A stretch of 64,000 nt of DNA from Tetrahymena thermophila SB210 (Eukaryota; Ciliophora; Oligohymenophorea; Hymenostomatida; Tetrahymenidae), in NCBI RefSeq assembly GCF_000189635.1, contig NW_002476246.1, forward strand, positions 1 through 64,000, given 5' to 3'. Of this stretch, positions 24,508 through 36,379 are shown one piece after another. How positions within the stretch are numbered: position 1 is the first letter of the stretch; each line of letters begins with the position of its first letter. The translations under genes and the position numbers were made by a program. The notes under the pieces are model-generated. The model saw only the letters and a list, made by a program, of their open reading frames with translations. It did no database searches and was not told where the DNA came from.

Positions 24508-27500
24508 ATGTAGAATCTAGTATAAATTGGGATCTCATATCTAATAATTTATATCAAAGTATTTTATTTTCTCTAATCGCTCCTATTAATTTATTTTTTC
24601 TATATCAAGGAAACAAATTCAATCATTTATAATTCTTCTGATACTAATTTAATTATGTACAGCACCTTGTCTCCTCAAGGTTACATTATAGCATCGTATG
24701 AATTAAAAATAAATATAAAACTTAATAACCCATCAAGATACGCTTTTAAGAATGTAAATTCTAATTTAAGAATGCTTTTTTTCAATCAAATATTTTAATA
24801 TTTTAGAACATGATCTATTTAACGAAACCAGATAATAGCTTAACTTATTTTGTAATTAACATAAATGAAATGATTTAAGGTGGATAAAACTACGCTTAAG
24901 AGCTACCAAGACCTGCTTTATATTACCCCTGTACAAGTTATGTGATAATAAATATGGTATGTTAAAAATTATAATCTTAGTTCAATATATTGTAGGTGAA
25001 TTTTGTTTTTACAAACGTTTATCAAATAATATTAGGAGGAAAATCTTTATTTAACTTGCTTTGATAATGGGAAGATTTTTGTAATAAAATCTTCTACCTT
25101 CGAAGGACTATTTTAGCAAATAGGTAATGTTGTTTACAAACCAAATCCATCTAGCTCTCTTTTAAGAGTGTATGGTTAATATTTCATAATTATGGAAAAT
25201 ATAATTTTCATTGATGATAATCAGTATCAGTATAGTTTTCAAGCAGATATCTCTTCTTTTCAATTGATAAATGTAAAATACTAAAAAATGAATGAATTCA
25301 TTCTTATATTTTTTTAAATAAAAAATTATTAAAACATAAAAGGAAAAGTATAATATTTATCTGATAAATAAAAATATGTGCAAAGTTTAGTTATCAGAAG
25401 GCTAATTTAGTATAATTAGCTCTATTCAAAATGTTTATGAAAACTTTTCTGACGTTATTGAATTTTATGAGGTTAATTTATTTTAAATATTATTATAAAT
25501 GAATGATAATTTATTTTACATCAATAACTTATTTATTTTTTCATTAAATTGTAAAGTTAAATTATTATTTTTTAAAACATAGATACCAGCTATTATCATC
25601 TAAATAATTAATTCAGATTAATTTCAAATTTATAATGTTTAGAATTTCAGTTAAATTCCAATTGTTGGCAATTCCTTTCCATCCTTAGATAAAAATCAAA
25701 CATATTTTTAATATTTAGTAAATTTTTATAAGGTAGCTGATTAATAATTAATATTTTAAATATGAAATAAGAATTTTATTTATGTTAAGAACTCCTATTT
25801 TGAACTAAAGTATAATGCTCTATAATAAAATATATAAATAGAAGCTACCTTAGGGAGTTAAACATATATCAGCTTCTAATCCTACAATGATTTTAGATTT
25901 TATAATGTAATTTAGCTTCTTTTTTAAACAAAAGCTAAGATTCTTTACAAATAAATATTTATATAAAGGGATTTAGCTATTTAGTTATAGACTTATCAAC
26001 TAATACTATTAATAAAAGGTTTCTATATCCTATTTAAAAAATATACAACAAGATACCAGGTTGCTCTCAGTCAGGTTAATTGTTAAGCTGCCCTTCTTGT
26101 TAGTCTTATTACTATTTATAAAACGGGTAGTGTGTACCTTCTTGTTCAGATCATTATTTTGTTCAGTAATAAAAAATAAAATAAAATTTTTTAATACAAT
26201 CAATTCTAGATTGAGTTTGGAGTATTTCAAATTTTTCTTCAAATTTTCCATTCAAAATTAATAAACTATATATTTAATTTAAAGCTAAAATAAAAAAATT
26301 ATAAAGGTGAATTAACATTTTTATATTTATTTTTAAAAGAGGTTAAAACTGTTAAAAATGCGATTAAACTTGCCTAACTTGTAAGGATGCATCTCCATCT
26401 AGTTGTTTAACATGTATTCATGGTAGATATTTATTGCAGTAAGATAACACATGTATCACTTGTGATTAAAATAGTGGATATTTAATAAATGGTAGAAATT
26501 GCACTTGCTAAGATGGATATAGTTATTATAATTCTAATTGCTAAAAATTATACTTGGTCTATAAATCAGGATTCACTACTGCTTTGATACAATAAATTTA
26601 ATAATAAGTTAGTATTTCAAGTAAATCTTTATAAGCTACAACTACATTTTTAAGCTTTCTTTAAAATATCATGTCTTAATCTAGCTTTGGGATAGCTATA
26701 AACGGCTTAACTTGTATGAAACTGAGCTATTTGATTTTATTAAATACTATTCTGCCAAATTAAATTTATACTCCTTTGAATGAAATAAAAAGTAATCAAA
26801 CAAAATTTTACTCTTTTTATTTTAATGAAAAAAAAATTAATTTTAAAATTTCTTTAATCAAGTTTTATTTATTTAAAACTTATTAATAATTTTTTAAAAT
26901 TTAAAAAGACTAATGTCCTCTAAAATAGTATAGACTTTTAAATGTGTTTGAGCTTGTAATTAATTAAAATTAAACTCAGTTTTAAAATTAAAGATACTCT
27001 CAATAAGATATCTCCTTCAACATAATCTATACTTCAGGATAAGCTATTACTTTATCATTTATTTGCCTTTTTACTTTAGCATTATTTTATTTTTTAATAG
27101 AAAAATGCTAAATTTAAAAGGTTTAATCTGCTTCTAAAATAATTTATGATAAATTAATTTCAAGTTTTGCTATTCAATTTTTGTAATTGGGTGGCTTAAT
27201 TTTGGTGATAGGAATAAATTAATAAATAAAGTAATTTTTCTTATAATTTGACAGTGATAGCATTGGGTTGCAAATCACTTACGTAATTCTTTTTATTAGC
27301 TTAGTCTTCTTAGTGTTTTAATAATAATATATATGCATTAATCGAAAAAATTGCCATTAGAATCTGAGCAATTTCAACGAAATAACTAGAAAAAAAATAT
27401 AAAATGAGACTATCTCTGAATCAAGGCCCTGTAAAAATTTTATGATAATATACTTAATCTATGAATCCTTTTTTGTGCCTGTCTGCTTTATAACTTTCAG

Positions 27501-28023
27501 CGAATCTTGGATGTCTGCAAGTATAGTTTCGATAATAATTTAGTCAGCTTATTTATGTATATTTATTTACTTGAAGCCCTTTCATTCTAAGTTGACTAAT
27601 TTTTATTTTATTATTGATTCACTATTGTGGCTTTCTTTATTCGTGTAGTATCTGATACTAAATATTGTAATTTCTAATTGTGATATCAATGAGAAAGCTT
27701 AATTTTTAGATAACCTAAGTTATTCCTTTATAATAACATTTTAATTAATACTCTTTGAGCTTACAATTTACATGATATTAAATCTAATTTCAGAGTTTTA
27801 CTAATTCATTATTAGAAAGAAAAATAAAGACTAAGATTAACTTATGAACTAAGATAAGCTACTAGGTAGAATCAGTAAAATAGAAATATCAGAATATGTA
27901 TTAGATTAGAATTTGAACAAAATTTAATAACTAAGTTTGCAAGATTTAAATTACATAAGAAAATAACAAATTGTAAAAAAATAAAAAAATAAAGTTCATC
28001 ATAATAAACATTAGTATGAATGA
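24508..28023 (+). CDS. Furin-like Cys-rich, ~7-span membrane protein (full-length copy)
   Basis: Nine exons: 24508-24753, 24807-24956, 25036-25272, 25349-25471, 25583-25717, 25772-25906, 25969-26165, 26340-26791, 26909-28023 (TGA). Total 2790 nt, 929 residues, all phases consistent. The N-terminus is hydrophobic (IGISYLIIYIKVFYFLQSLL), a likely signal or anchor. Residues ~130-340 form an unrecognised extracellular part. Residues ~373-470 are furin/growth-factor-receptor-like cysteine repeats (GCSQSGQLLSCPSCQ, CDQTCLTCKDASPSSCLTC). The last exon has about seven hydrophobic helices between ~600 and 870, ending in a polar Q-rich tail. Such Cys-rich plus polytopic proteins form a large ciliate group; a sensory or adhesion role at the cell surface is inference. 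Exon 1 start is the least certain part: another frame upstream is also open. Paralog of 1421-4203. Confidence 0.8.
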
Positions 28024-28835
28024 ATATTTATCTGTTTTATAAATAAATCTAAATTAAATATTTTATTTCTAGATATATTTTATTTAAAATTTAATAAAAT
28101 AATAATATTTTTAAATAAATATTCTTAAAACATTTAATTAATTTTTTATAATTTGTTTTCCTCATAAGAAAAATAAAATGATTATTAAAAATAATTACAG
28201 TAGTTCTCATTAATTCTCACCAATATCCCCATAATATTTTTAAGCATAAAATGGTGTTAATTATTTATATAGATTATAAAAATAGAGAAGGTATTTCATG
28301 AATTAAAGAGCTTTTAAAGTATATTTAAATTAGTAAATCAAACAAAAGTGTCTATCTATTATTATGTTATCTAGTTTCAATTATGTTATCTAATTTCTTT
28401 TAATTAAATAATATTTTACATATATTGTGTCATAAATCTAAAATACTTATGTAATAATAATATACGTATATATGGAACAAGCTTACATAAATGAAAGTTA
28501 TGAATCTTTATAATTTAATTTTTAATCTTAAGCTTTTTGAATAAAAGAAATTATTTTAATAATACAAAATAAATATTTTATGTTTGAAATTTAAAAGGGA
28601 GTGTATGAGCGAATTTATTTAAAATTTTATTAAGATCATAGATTTTTTATTTTTTATGATTAATTTTGAGATAAAAGGGTTTTATTGAGATAAAAGGGTT
28701 TTATAGATTTTTTCTCTTTGCGATTAATATCTTTCTTTAAATCAATTAAATTCTGAATTATTTTCAAATTGATTTATAAATTAATTAATTATTTAATTAT
28801 AAATACATAAAGCAAAAAATAAATAAATAAAAAAA
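28024..28835. other. Intergenic, AT-rich
   Basis: Only the first ~50 bases resemble the 3' flank of the paralogous gene at 4203. A short direct repeat (gagataaaagggttttat twice) is at 28668-28703. No coding signal. Confidence 0.5.
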
Positions 28836-29855
28836 ATGAACAGAGATCTTTGCTGCAATATCCATAAAAATTACCCAATATTTCATATAAATATATTAGA
28901 AAATGAAAAAACAAAATTATAATGTGTCAAATGTATATCATATAAAAAAATTGAAGCTGAATTTTTACTTTTGCAAGATATCATAGAATTTGATAGCAAT
29001 TGGTTTTTCGAAAATTGGCCTCCACTTTCTAATTAATAGTTAAGGAATGATATAATCGACTTAAAAAATAATGAAACAGACTTCAATTAATAAATCGAAG
29101 AATTTTACGAATCTCTTACTCAAGAAGTAATTTAGATTATTTCTTAGAAAAAGAAACAATAACTAATTTAAGCCTAAAAGGTTTACGAATTAAAGTCTGA
29201 TATAATTGAATAATATCAATAACTGGCATAAATTGATAAAATGAAAGAATGTCTTGTTTAAGAAAATCAATAAATTGAGAAAATTGAAGAAGATTTAAAA
29301 GAGCAAATAAATTCACAATTAAAAAAAAAAGAAGAATATACCTCTCTGCTTTCTTGTATGATGAAATAGTATGAATTAATTAGTAAATTGGATGATATAA
29401 GGACTGCTCAGCTGAAAGAAAATATTTTAGAAATTTTAAAAGTTGTTAATCTTTTACCTTAAAATAATTTTAATTCTAGCACTGAAAAAGAAGAATTTAG
29501 ATTTGAAAATATCGAATCTTACAAGAAAAAGTTAGAAGAAGAACTTTAAATTAACAAATAAGACCAAATTAAAGTTTAAACTTTAATAAATTAGCTTAAT
29601 CTTTGTAAAATAGAATTAATTTAGAAAATGAATCAAAAAGATTGGTTTTTAGATAATTTCTTAGAAGGATAATAATTTTTGTTTTAAAATACTGAGCTCG
29701 AATAATTAATATTTATCAAAGATAGTTACATGAATCTAAATGAAAAGAAAAAATAAAAAGAGAATATTAATTTTAAAGATTTCAGAAGCGAAAATATAGG
29801 AGATATGTTTGAAATAATAAAATATGAAGAATTAAATGAGTTACCTAATAATTGA
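28836..29855 (+). CDS. Single-exon zinc-binding (B-box-like) coiled-coil protein
   Basis: One uninterrupted frame from ATG 28836 to TGA 29853-29855, 339 residues. The N-terminus has paired metal ligands: CCNIH at residues 6-10, H17, and LQCVKC with C30 and C33, arranged like a B-box or related small zinc finger. From about residue 70 to 260 it is rich in E, K, Q, L and I with heptad-like spacing (IDKMKECLVQENQQIEKIEE), so a coiled coil is likely. The C-terminus is charged, without a recognised domain. Such zinc-finger plus coiled-coil proteins form a multi-copy group in Tetrahymena; function unknown. It has no intron, unlike most genes in this window, and sits alone between the furin-like gene and the convergent LRR gene 5. 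Confidence 0.85.
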
Positions 29856-30079
29856 TCGCTATATGATAATAAATAATATACTTTATCAAACATATTATAA
29901 ATAAATAATAATTAGTGGTGAGATGAATTACATAGAATTCGAATTTTCTATTGAATATATTTTTTATTTTTAAGATAATATGTTGTCATTTTACAAAACA
30001 TTATAAAATAAAACACATTATATTAAATTATTCAAATATATTTATGTTTATTTATTTATTTTGTTTTCACTACTTTTTA

Positions 30080-33000
30080 TCACCACAAGAAATATTTTGT
30101 AAGGACTACTAATCTTTTTGATTTCAGACACTTGCTATCCATTTTCAATTTTAATGAATAACTCATTTTATTTGAACTTTTTATATGAATTAGAGTAAAT
30201 TATTTTAAAAAAATTAAATTTAATAAAATTTTTAAATTAATAAATTAAAAAAACATCAACAAAATAAAATCAAATAAAAAATTAAAATAAATTAATAGAG
30301 TTATGTTATTTTAAATTCTTTTTGTATTAAAAAAATATCCTATCAAAAAAAAATAAACTAGCCATTTTTACACAAGATTAAGTTTTAAATAATAGAGATT
30401 ATTAGCATTTGCTAAAGCAGAGCTTAAGCCATATGCACCTTCATCGCCAATTTGATTTTTACTTTTAAATATTGAAGATAAAAAATATAATAAAAAATTA
30501 ATTAGTTAGTTAATTTGAAGGAAAAAATTAAAAAATTTTCAAATAATAAGAAATTAATATATATATAATAACAAAGAAAATAGAAAAGCAAGCAAAAATA
30601 AAATTTTATCAAGTAAAAAGATAATAAATAAATAAATTAAAATGCTAAAAAAGTTATAAATTCGTTTTTATATTCAAAAATATTGCAATCTAAAACAAAT
30701 AAACTATTTTTACCAAAGATAAAGTGTCAAGTTAGAGAGATTATTGCAAAGTATTAAACTGGAAATTAAACTTAATACACCTTCATCACCAATTTAATTT
30801 TCACTTTTTAAATATTGAAGAAAAAATAAATGTTTAATTTTTAGAAGGAAAAAATGAAGTAAAAATATGAAATTATAAGAAATATTTAATTATTAATAAA
30901 ATTAAAAGTTAAAAATTAAAAAATAGGTTAAATTAACAAATAAAAAAAAATAACAAACACAACACAACAGAATAAAAAAAAAATAAATCCAACAAATTAT
31001 AATAAATCGATCAAAAGATTTATACTATTTTAAAATAATATTACTATTAAAAAATATGACAATCTCAGATAAATAAACTGTTTTTACTCAAGATAAAGTG
31101 TCAAATTAGAGAGATTAGTGCAATTTGCTAAAGAACAACCTAAGCCTTTTACACCTTCATCACCAATTTAATTAATTCTTTAATATTGTAGATAAATATA
31201 AAATTGATTAGTTAATTACTTAGAAGGAAATTATGAAGAAGAAATATGAAATTAATTAATAATAAAAGTAAAAGTCGAAAATAAAAAAATTTGTTAAATT
31301 AACAAGCAAACAAAGGAAAAAATAAATAAATCAAATAAATTAAAAGAGTTAGTTAGTTATTAGTTAGTTATATTATTTTAAATTAATTTTTATATTTAAA
31401 TAAACTATTTTTACTTTAGAGAAAGTGTCAAATTTGAAAGATTAGTGCACTTTTCTAAACTAGAACCTAAGTCCATTGCACCAATTGCGCCAATTTAATT
31501 GTCCCTTTTAAATATTGGAGAAAAGTATATATTCAATTTGATATTTATAAGGAAAAACAAAATAGTAAGATATGATTAATTATTAATAAAAAGAGTAGAA
31601 ATTAATTGTAAAAATAAGTTTAATTAGAAAATAAAATAAAAAACACAATAGAATAAAAAATAAAAATAAATCAAATAAAAGCTAATAAATAAATAAATTA
31701 AAAAAGTTAGTTAGTTTGTTATATTGCTTTAAATTCATTTTTATATTTAATAATATAACAATCTAAAACAAATAAGCTGTTTTTACTAAAGATCAAGTAA
31801 CAAATTTGAAAGATTAGTGCAATTTGCTAAAGCAGAAGCTAAGCTTGATACACCTATTGAGCCAATTTCATTCAACCTTTTTATATATTATAATAAAAAT
31901 ATATAATTAATAATTTAATTTATAATATAGGCAAAATTTCTAAATGTAAAAACGAGTAAAATTAATAAAAAAAGTAAAAAATAACACAAATATAATAAAC
32001 AATAGAAATAAATCAAATAAAAAGCTAGTAAATAAATTAAAAAAGATGGATTATTTTAAATTTTTTTATATTAAAAAATATCATAATTCAAAACTAATAA
32101 ATTGTTTTTACCAAAGATCAAGCTTCAAATTTGAGAGATTAATACAATTTTCAAAAGCTGAACATAGGCCTGAAGCACCATTTGCACCAATTTAATTATC
32201 CCTTTTTAAATATAAAATATATATGATTAATTAGTTAGTTACAATGAAAAAATGAAGAAAAATATGAAAAAATAAGAAAAGAATTAATAAATAATAAAAG
32301 TAAAAGTTGGTTGCAAATAAAAAATATGTTTAATTAAAATTTAAAAAATTACATAATAAAAAAGAAAAAAAATAAATCAAATAATAAGCTAATAAATAAA
32401 AATTAAAAATTTATTTAGACAAATTTTTTAATTTTTTTGACAGAGTCTTTTTAAAAATATATTGTCTATTAAAAAAAAAAAAGAAAATGAATGTGTTTAA
32501 ACACAAATATAAATAAATGAATAAATAAAAATAAAAAACAATAAAAAACAAAAAAAAATATTAATATAAATAATTTAAAATATTATAATTAAGATGTATT
32601 CTGAGTGCATATTTATATGTGCGAGTATTTCTATTCTATTCTATTCTGCTCCAATTTAATTTTTACTTTTAAAAAATTGAAAAAAAAATGTATTAATTTT
32701 AGCAAAAAGGAAAAAATAAATGAAGCAAAAATATAAAATAGTAAGAAATAAATGAATTGATAATAAAAAAAATTGGAAATGTGAATTAAATATAAAAAAG
32801 AAGAAAAAAAACATAATAAGTTTTATTATTTAAAGTTCATTTTATATCTAAAAAATATCATAATCCAAACTAAATATACTATTTTTACTTAAGACCAAGT
32901 GTCAAATTTGAGAGATTAGTACAATTTGCTAAAGCAGAACCTAAGCCTGATGCACCTGTTGTACCAATTTAATTGCTACTTTTTAAATATTGTAGAAATT

Positions 33001-35075
33001 ACATAGTTAATTATTTAATTATAATTAAAAAATTAAGAAATTAATTAAAAATTAAATAATAGCTAAAAATTAAAAAACAAAGAAGAAAAAAAAAAATAGA
33101 AGTAAAATAATCAAGAAAAATTAATCAAATAAAAAGCTAATAAATAAATTAAAAGAGTTAATTAGTTATTTTATTTTAAAAATATCACAATAAAAAACAA
33201 ATAAACTGTTTTTACGAAAGATCAAGCGTCAAATTTGAGAGGATAGTGTAATTTGCTAAAGCAATACCTAAGCCTGATGCACATTTCTCACTAATTTAAT
33301 TCATTCTTTTTAAAAATTAAAGAATAGTTAATTAGTTAGTTAAAACGAAAAAATAAAGAGAAATTAATCATGAAATAGTAAGAAAATAATTAATTAAAAA
33401 TAAGAGCAAAAGTTATAAATGTAAAAATGAGTTAAATTAATAACGAAAGAAAAATTAACACCAAAAGAATAAAAAATAAAAATAAATCAAATAAAAAGCA
33501 AATTAAAAAATCTAGTTTTTTTTTTAATTTCATTTTTATATTTTAAAAATTTCATAAACTAAAAATAAAACAAATAAACTGTTTTCTACGAGAGTATAAG
33601 CTCCAAATTTGAGAGATTAGTGCAATTTGCTAAAGCAGAAACTAAGCTTAATGCACCTTCATCATCAATTTAATTGTCACTTATTAAATATTGAAAAAAT
33701 TATATAAAATTAGTTCATTAGTTATAAGAAAAAATATGAAATAATCAGAAATTAATTAGTAATTAATTATAAAAATAAAAGTTGAAAATATTATAATGCG
33801 TTAAATTAAAATTGGAGACACAAAAATAAAATCATAATAAATTAAATGAATTATATAGTTTTAAATTCATTTTTAGATTAAAAAATATCGCAATCCAAAT
33901 AAATAAAAAGTTTTTACCTAAGATAAAGCTTCAAATTTGAGAGACTAGTGCACTTTCCTAAACTAGAACCTAAGCCTGATGCACCTTTTGCACGAATTAT
34001 ATTACCACTTTTTAAATATTGAAAAAAAATAATAATAAATTAATTAGTTAGTTAGAAGAAAAAAATGAAGAAAAAATATGAAATAATTAGAAATTAATTA
34101 AATAAATAATAAAAATAATCATATAAAAATAAATCTAATCAATCAATTAAATGAATTATTATTTTTTAAATTCATTTTTATATAAAAAAACATTGCAATC
34201 TAAACAAATAAACTGTTTTTACAAAAGATCAAGTGTCAAATTAGAGAGGTTAATGCAATTTACTAAAGCAGAAAATAAATCTGTTGCACCAATTGAACCA
34301 ATATTATTGTTCCTTTTTAAATGTTGAAGAAAAATTAATAATTAAATCATTAGTAGGAAGGAAAAAAAGAAGTAATAAGAAATGTATTAATTGTTAATAA
34401 AATCAAAAGTTAGAAATAAAAAAATGAGTTAAATTAAAATAGAAATAAAAAAATATATCAAATAAAAAGCTAATAAATAAACAATTCAAAAGAGTCAGTT
34501 AGTTATATTTTTTTTATTCATTTTTATATTGTAAAATATCACAATTCAAAACAAAAATAATATTTTTACTTAAGATTAAGTGTCAAATCTTTGAGATTAG
34601 TGCAATTTGCTAAAGCAGAACCTAAGCATGATGCACCTTCATCTTCAATTTAATCAAAACTTTTTAAATATTAAAGAAAAAATTTATAAGCAATTAGTTA
34701 ATTGGAAGGAAAAAATAAATTAAAAAAAAATATCAAATAATAAAAAATGAATTTTTAGCAATCATAATAAAAATTGAAAGTTGAAATTAAGTAAAAAGAA
34801 TTAACAAAATATTTGTGTTAAATTTTTATGAATGAATATAGATGACAATTTCTATTAGAAAAATAATATTGTAAATAACTTGAAAATTAAATGTAAAAAA
34901 CATTAATACTATTAATAAATTACATATTACTCAGATGAACATGAAGAACCTAATGAGATTAAAGTGAAGAGCTTAAAAACTTTTTTTATTAATAAAAATA
35001 AATTTAAAGAATATTAATAAAAAAATAAATATTTACTTTTTTTAGATCCTTGAAATAATTATTCTATTATATCAT
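30080..35075 (-). CDS. LRR cassette protein 5 (12 intact LRR exons plus one destroyed)
   Basis: Exons 5' to 3': 35037-35075 (MIQQNNYFKDLKK), 34924-34979 (FLSSSLQSHQVLHVHLSN), 90-nt LRR exons with upper ends 34659, 34312, 34007, 33679, 33305, 32978, then after a broken exon 32201, 31876, 31504, 31177, 30803, 30461, and the tail 30080-30176 (KSKRLVVLTKYFLW). Total 1272 nt, 423 residues with the broken exon left out. The exon starting at 32665 keeps its splice acceptor and first ~20 nt but then runs into a retroelement remnant and has no donor. In exon 2 the usual donor position would give the wrong phase, and a donor 7 nt later (GTAATTTA) restores phase 2. LRRs are more varied than in gene 4. 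The usual upstream block is not recognised. Confidence 0.82.
32430..32655 (+). mobile_element. Decayed SINE-like copy, 3' end preserved
   Basis: The 3' part, gtattctgagtgcat...tatgtgcgagtattt at about 32594-32628, matches the 3' end of the 19075-19483 element (tatcccgagtgcat...catgtgcgagtatgt). It is followed by a (CTATT)n tail to ~32648 instead of (TATG)n. It then abuts an LRR exon start (gctccaatttaattttta). The 5' limit is vague, as the rest is AT-rich and decayed. No tRNA-like head is seen, so it is 5' truncated or eroded. About 150 bp of the LRR exon and intron are missing to its left. Confidence 0.6.
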
Positions 35076-36379
35076 TTATGTTTATTTTATTTTCAAAAAT
35101 ATTAAATAACACTAGATAGATCGAAATTTAATTAATTATAAGTATATTAATAAAGTAAGTTACTCATTTTTTAACTTCTTATTTTTAAAAATAAGCCATT
35201 CATACATATCTATTAATTTAAGATAAATTTAACTATTTAATATAGCTAGTTAGTTACTCTCAGTATCTTTTTGTATTTTAAAATATAAATTAATTTAAAT
35301 TACTAAATAATTTATTTATTTATTTATTTTTTAATATTAAAATTTTTTTTTATTATTTTTAATATTTTTTATTTTTAAAGTTGAATTATGTTTGTTAGTT
35401 TTTATTTAAATCAGTAAATAAAATTTAAATTTATTATGTATGTATGTCTTATTAATTAATTATCAATGTAAATTTTCATTGCAGAGAAAAATTTTTTATT
35501 TTTTTATCCCAAATTATATTTAATAATCAATATAAATATCATTAAATAGCCAAAGGCTTATTATTATTTAAAGTTTTATTTTTTTTAATGAATTAAATTC
35601 TTAATTTGCCATACCAACAGGAATTTAATAGCTGGAAGTATTATTATTTGATTAATATATATAAAAAATCATTAGAAATTTTATACATAATAAACACCTG
35701 ATATAAATAGAATAGAGTTTAATTAACTTTGAGAAATAGAAATAGAAATTTTGTTATATATATTTATGATAAATACTTGATAAAAATTTGATAAAGATTA
35801 ATTAATTTTGAGAAATTAGTAGAAAATTTATTTTTTTATTTATTTATCGTTTGATAAAAAAATTAAATAAAGATTAATTAATTTTGAGAAATAGAAATTT
35901 CATTTTATTTATTTTTTATAAATAGCTGATATAATCTGTTTGTCTGACCTATGCTTATGAGAAATCATAAATTTTATTTTGCTATTTAATAAATGATATT
36001 GAATAAAGTTTAATTAATTTTGAGAAATAGAAATTTTATTATATATCTATCTATGTATGTATTTATGTGTTAGTTAATATATACCAGATATAATTTAATT
36101 AAAGCTTTGAGAAATCAATCATTATAAATTATTTTAAATTTATTTATGATATTTGGTAAGTGCTTGCTTGATACAAATTTAGTAAAGCTTAATTAATTTT
36201 GAGAAATTAATTAATAGATATTTTATTTTATATCTTTTGGATTAGATAAATAGCAGATAAAAATTTAATTTGATTAATAAATAGAAAATTAATTTATCTT
36301 AAAGAAACTCCATAATATTTTAATAAACGCTTTGTTTATAATTTCACTATTAAAAAAGATTAAAAAAAGAATTTTTAAA
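35076..36379. other. Intergenic with degenerate tandem repeats
   Basis: Long AT-rich spacer between divergent genes. 35715-36215 consists of about seven degraded copies of a ~60-95 bp unit centred on taattaattttgagaaat. Microsatellite tatgtatgtatg at about 35437-35448. No ORF. Confidence 0.55.
35715..36215. repeat. Degenerate tandem repeat, ~60-95 bp period
   Basis: The core (t)taattaa(tt)ttgagaaat recurs near 35719, 35798, 35878, 36013 and 36191, with weaker copies near 35956 and 36096. Each is preceded by gata-aag-type words (ttgataaagattaattaa) and followed by an attttatt stretch. Copies are too diverged to be recent. Confidence 0.6.

Noticed and set aside
26030-26251. A minus-strand ORF overlapping the furin-like gene
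   Set aside because: Antisense to a well-supported exon and intron of the 24508-28023 gene.
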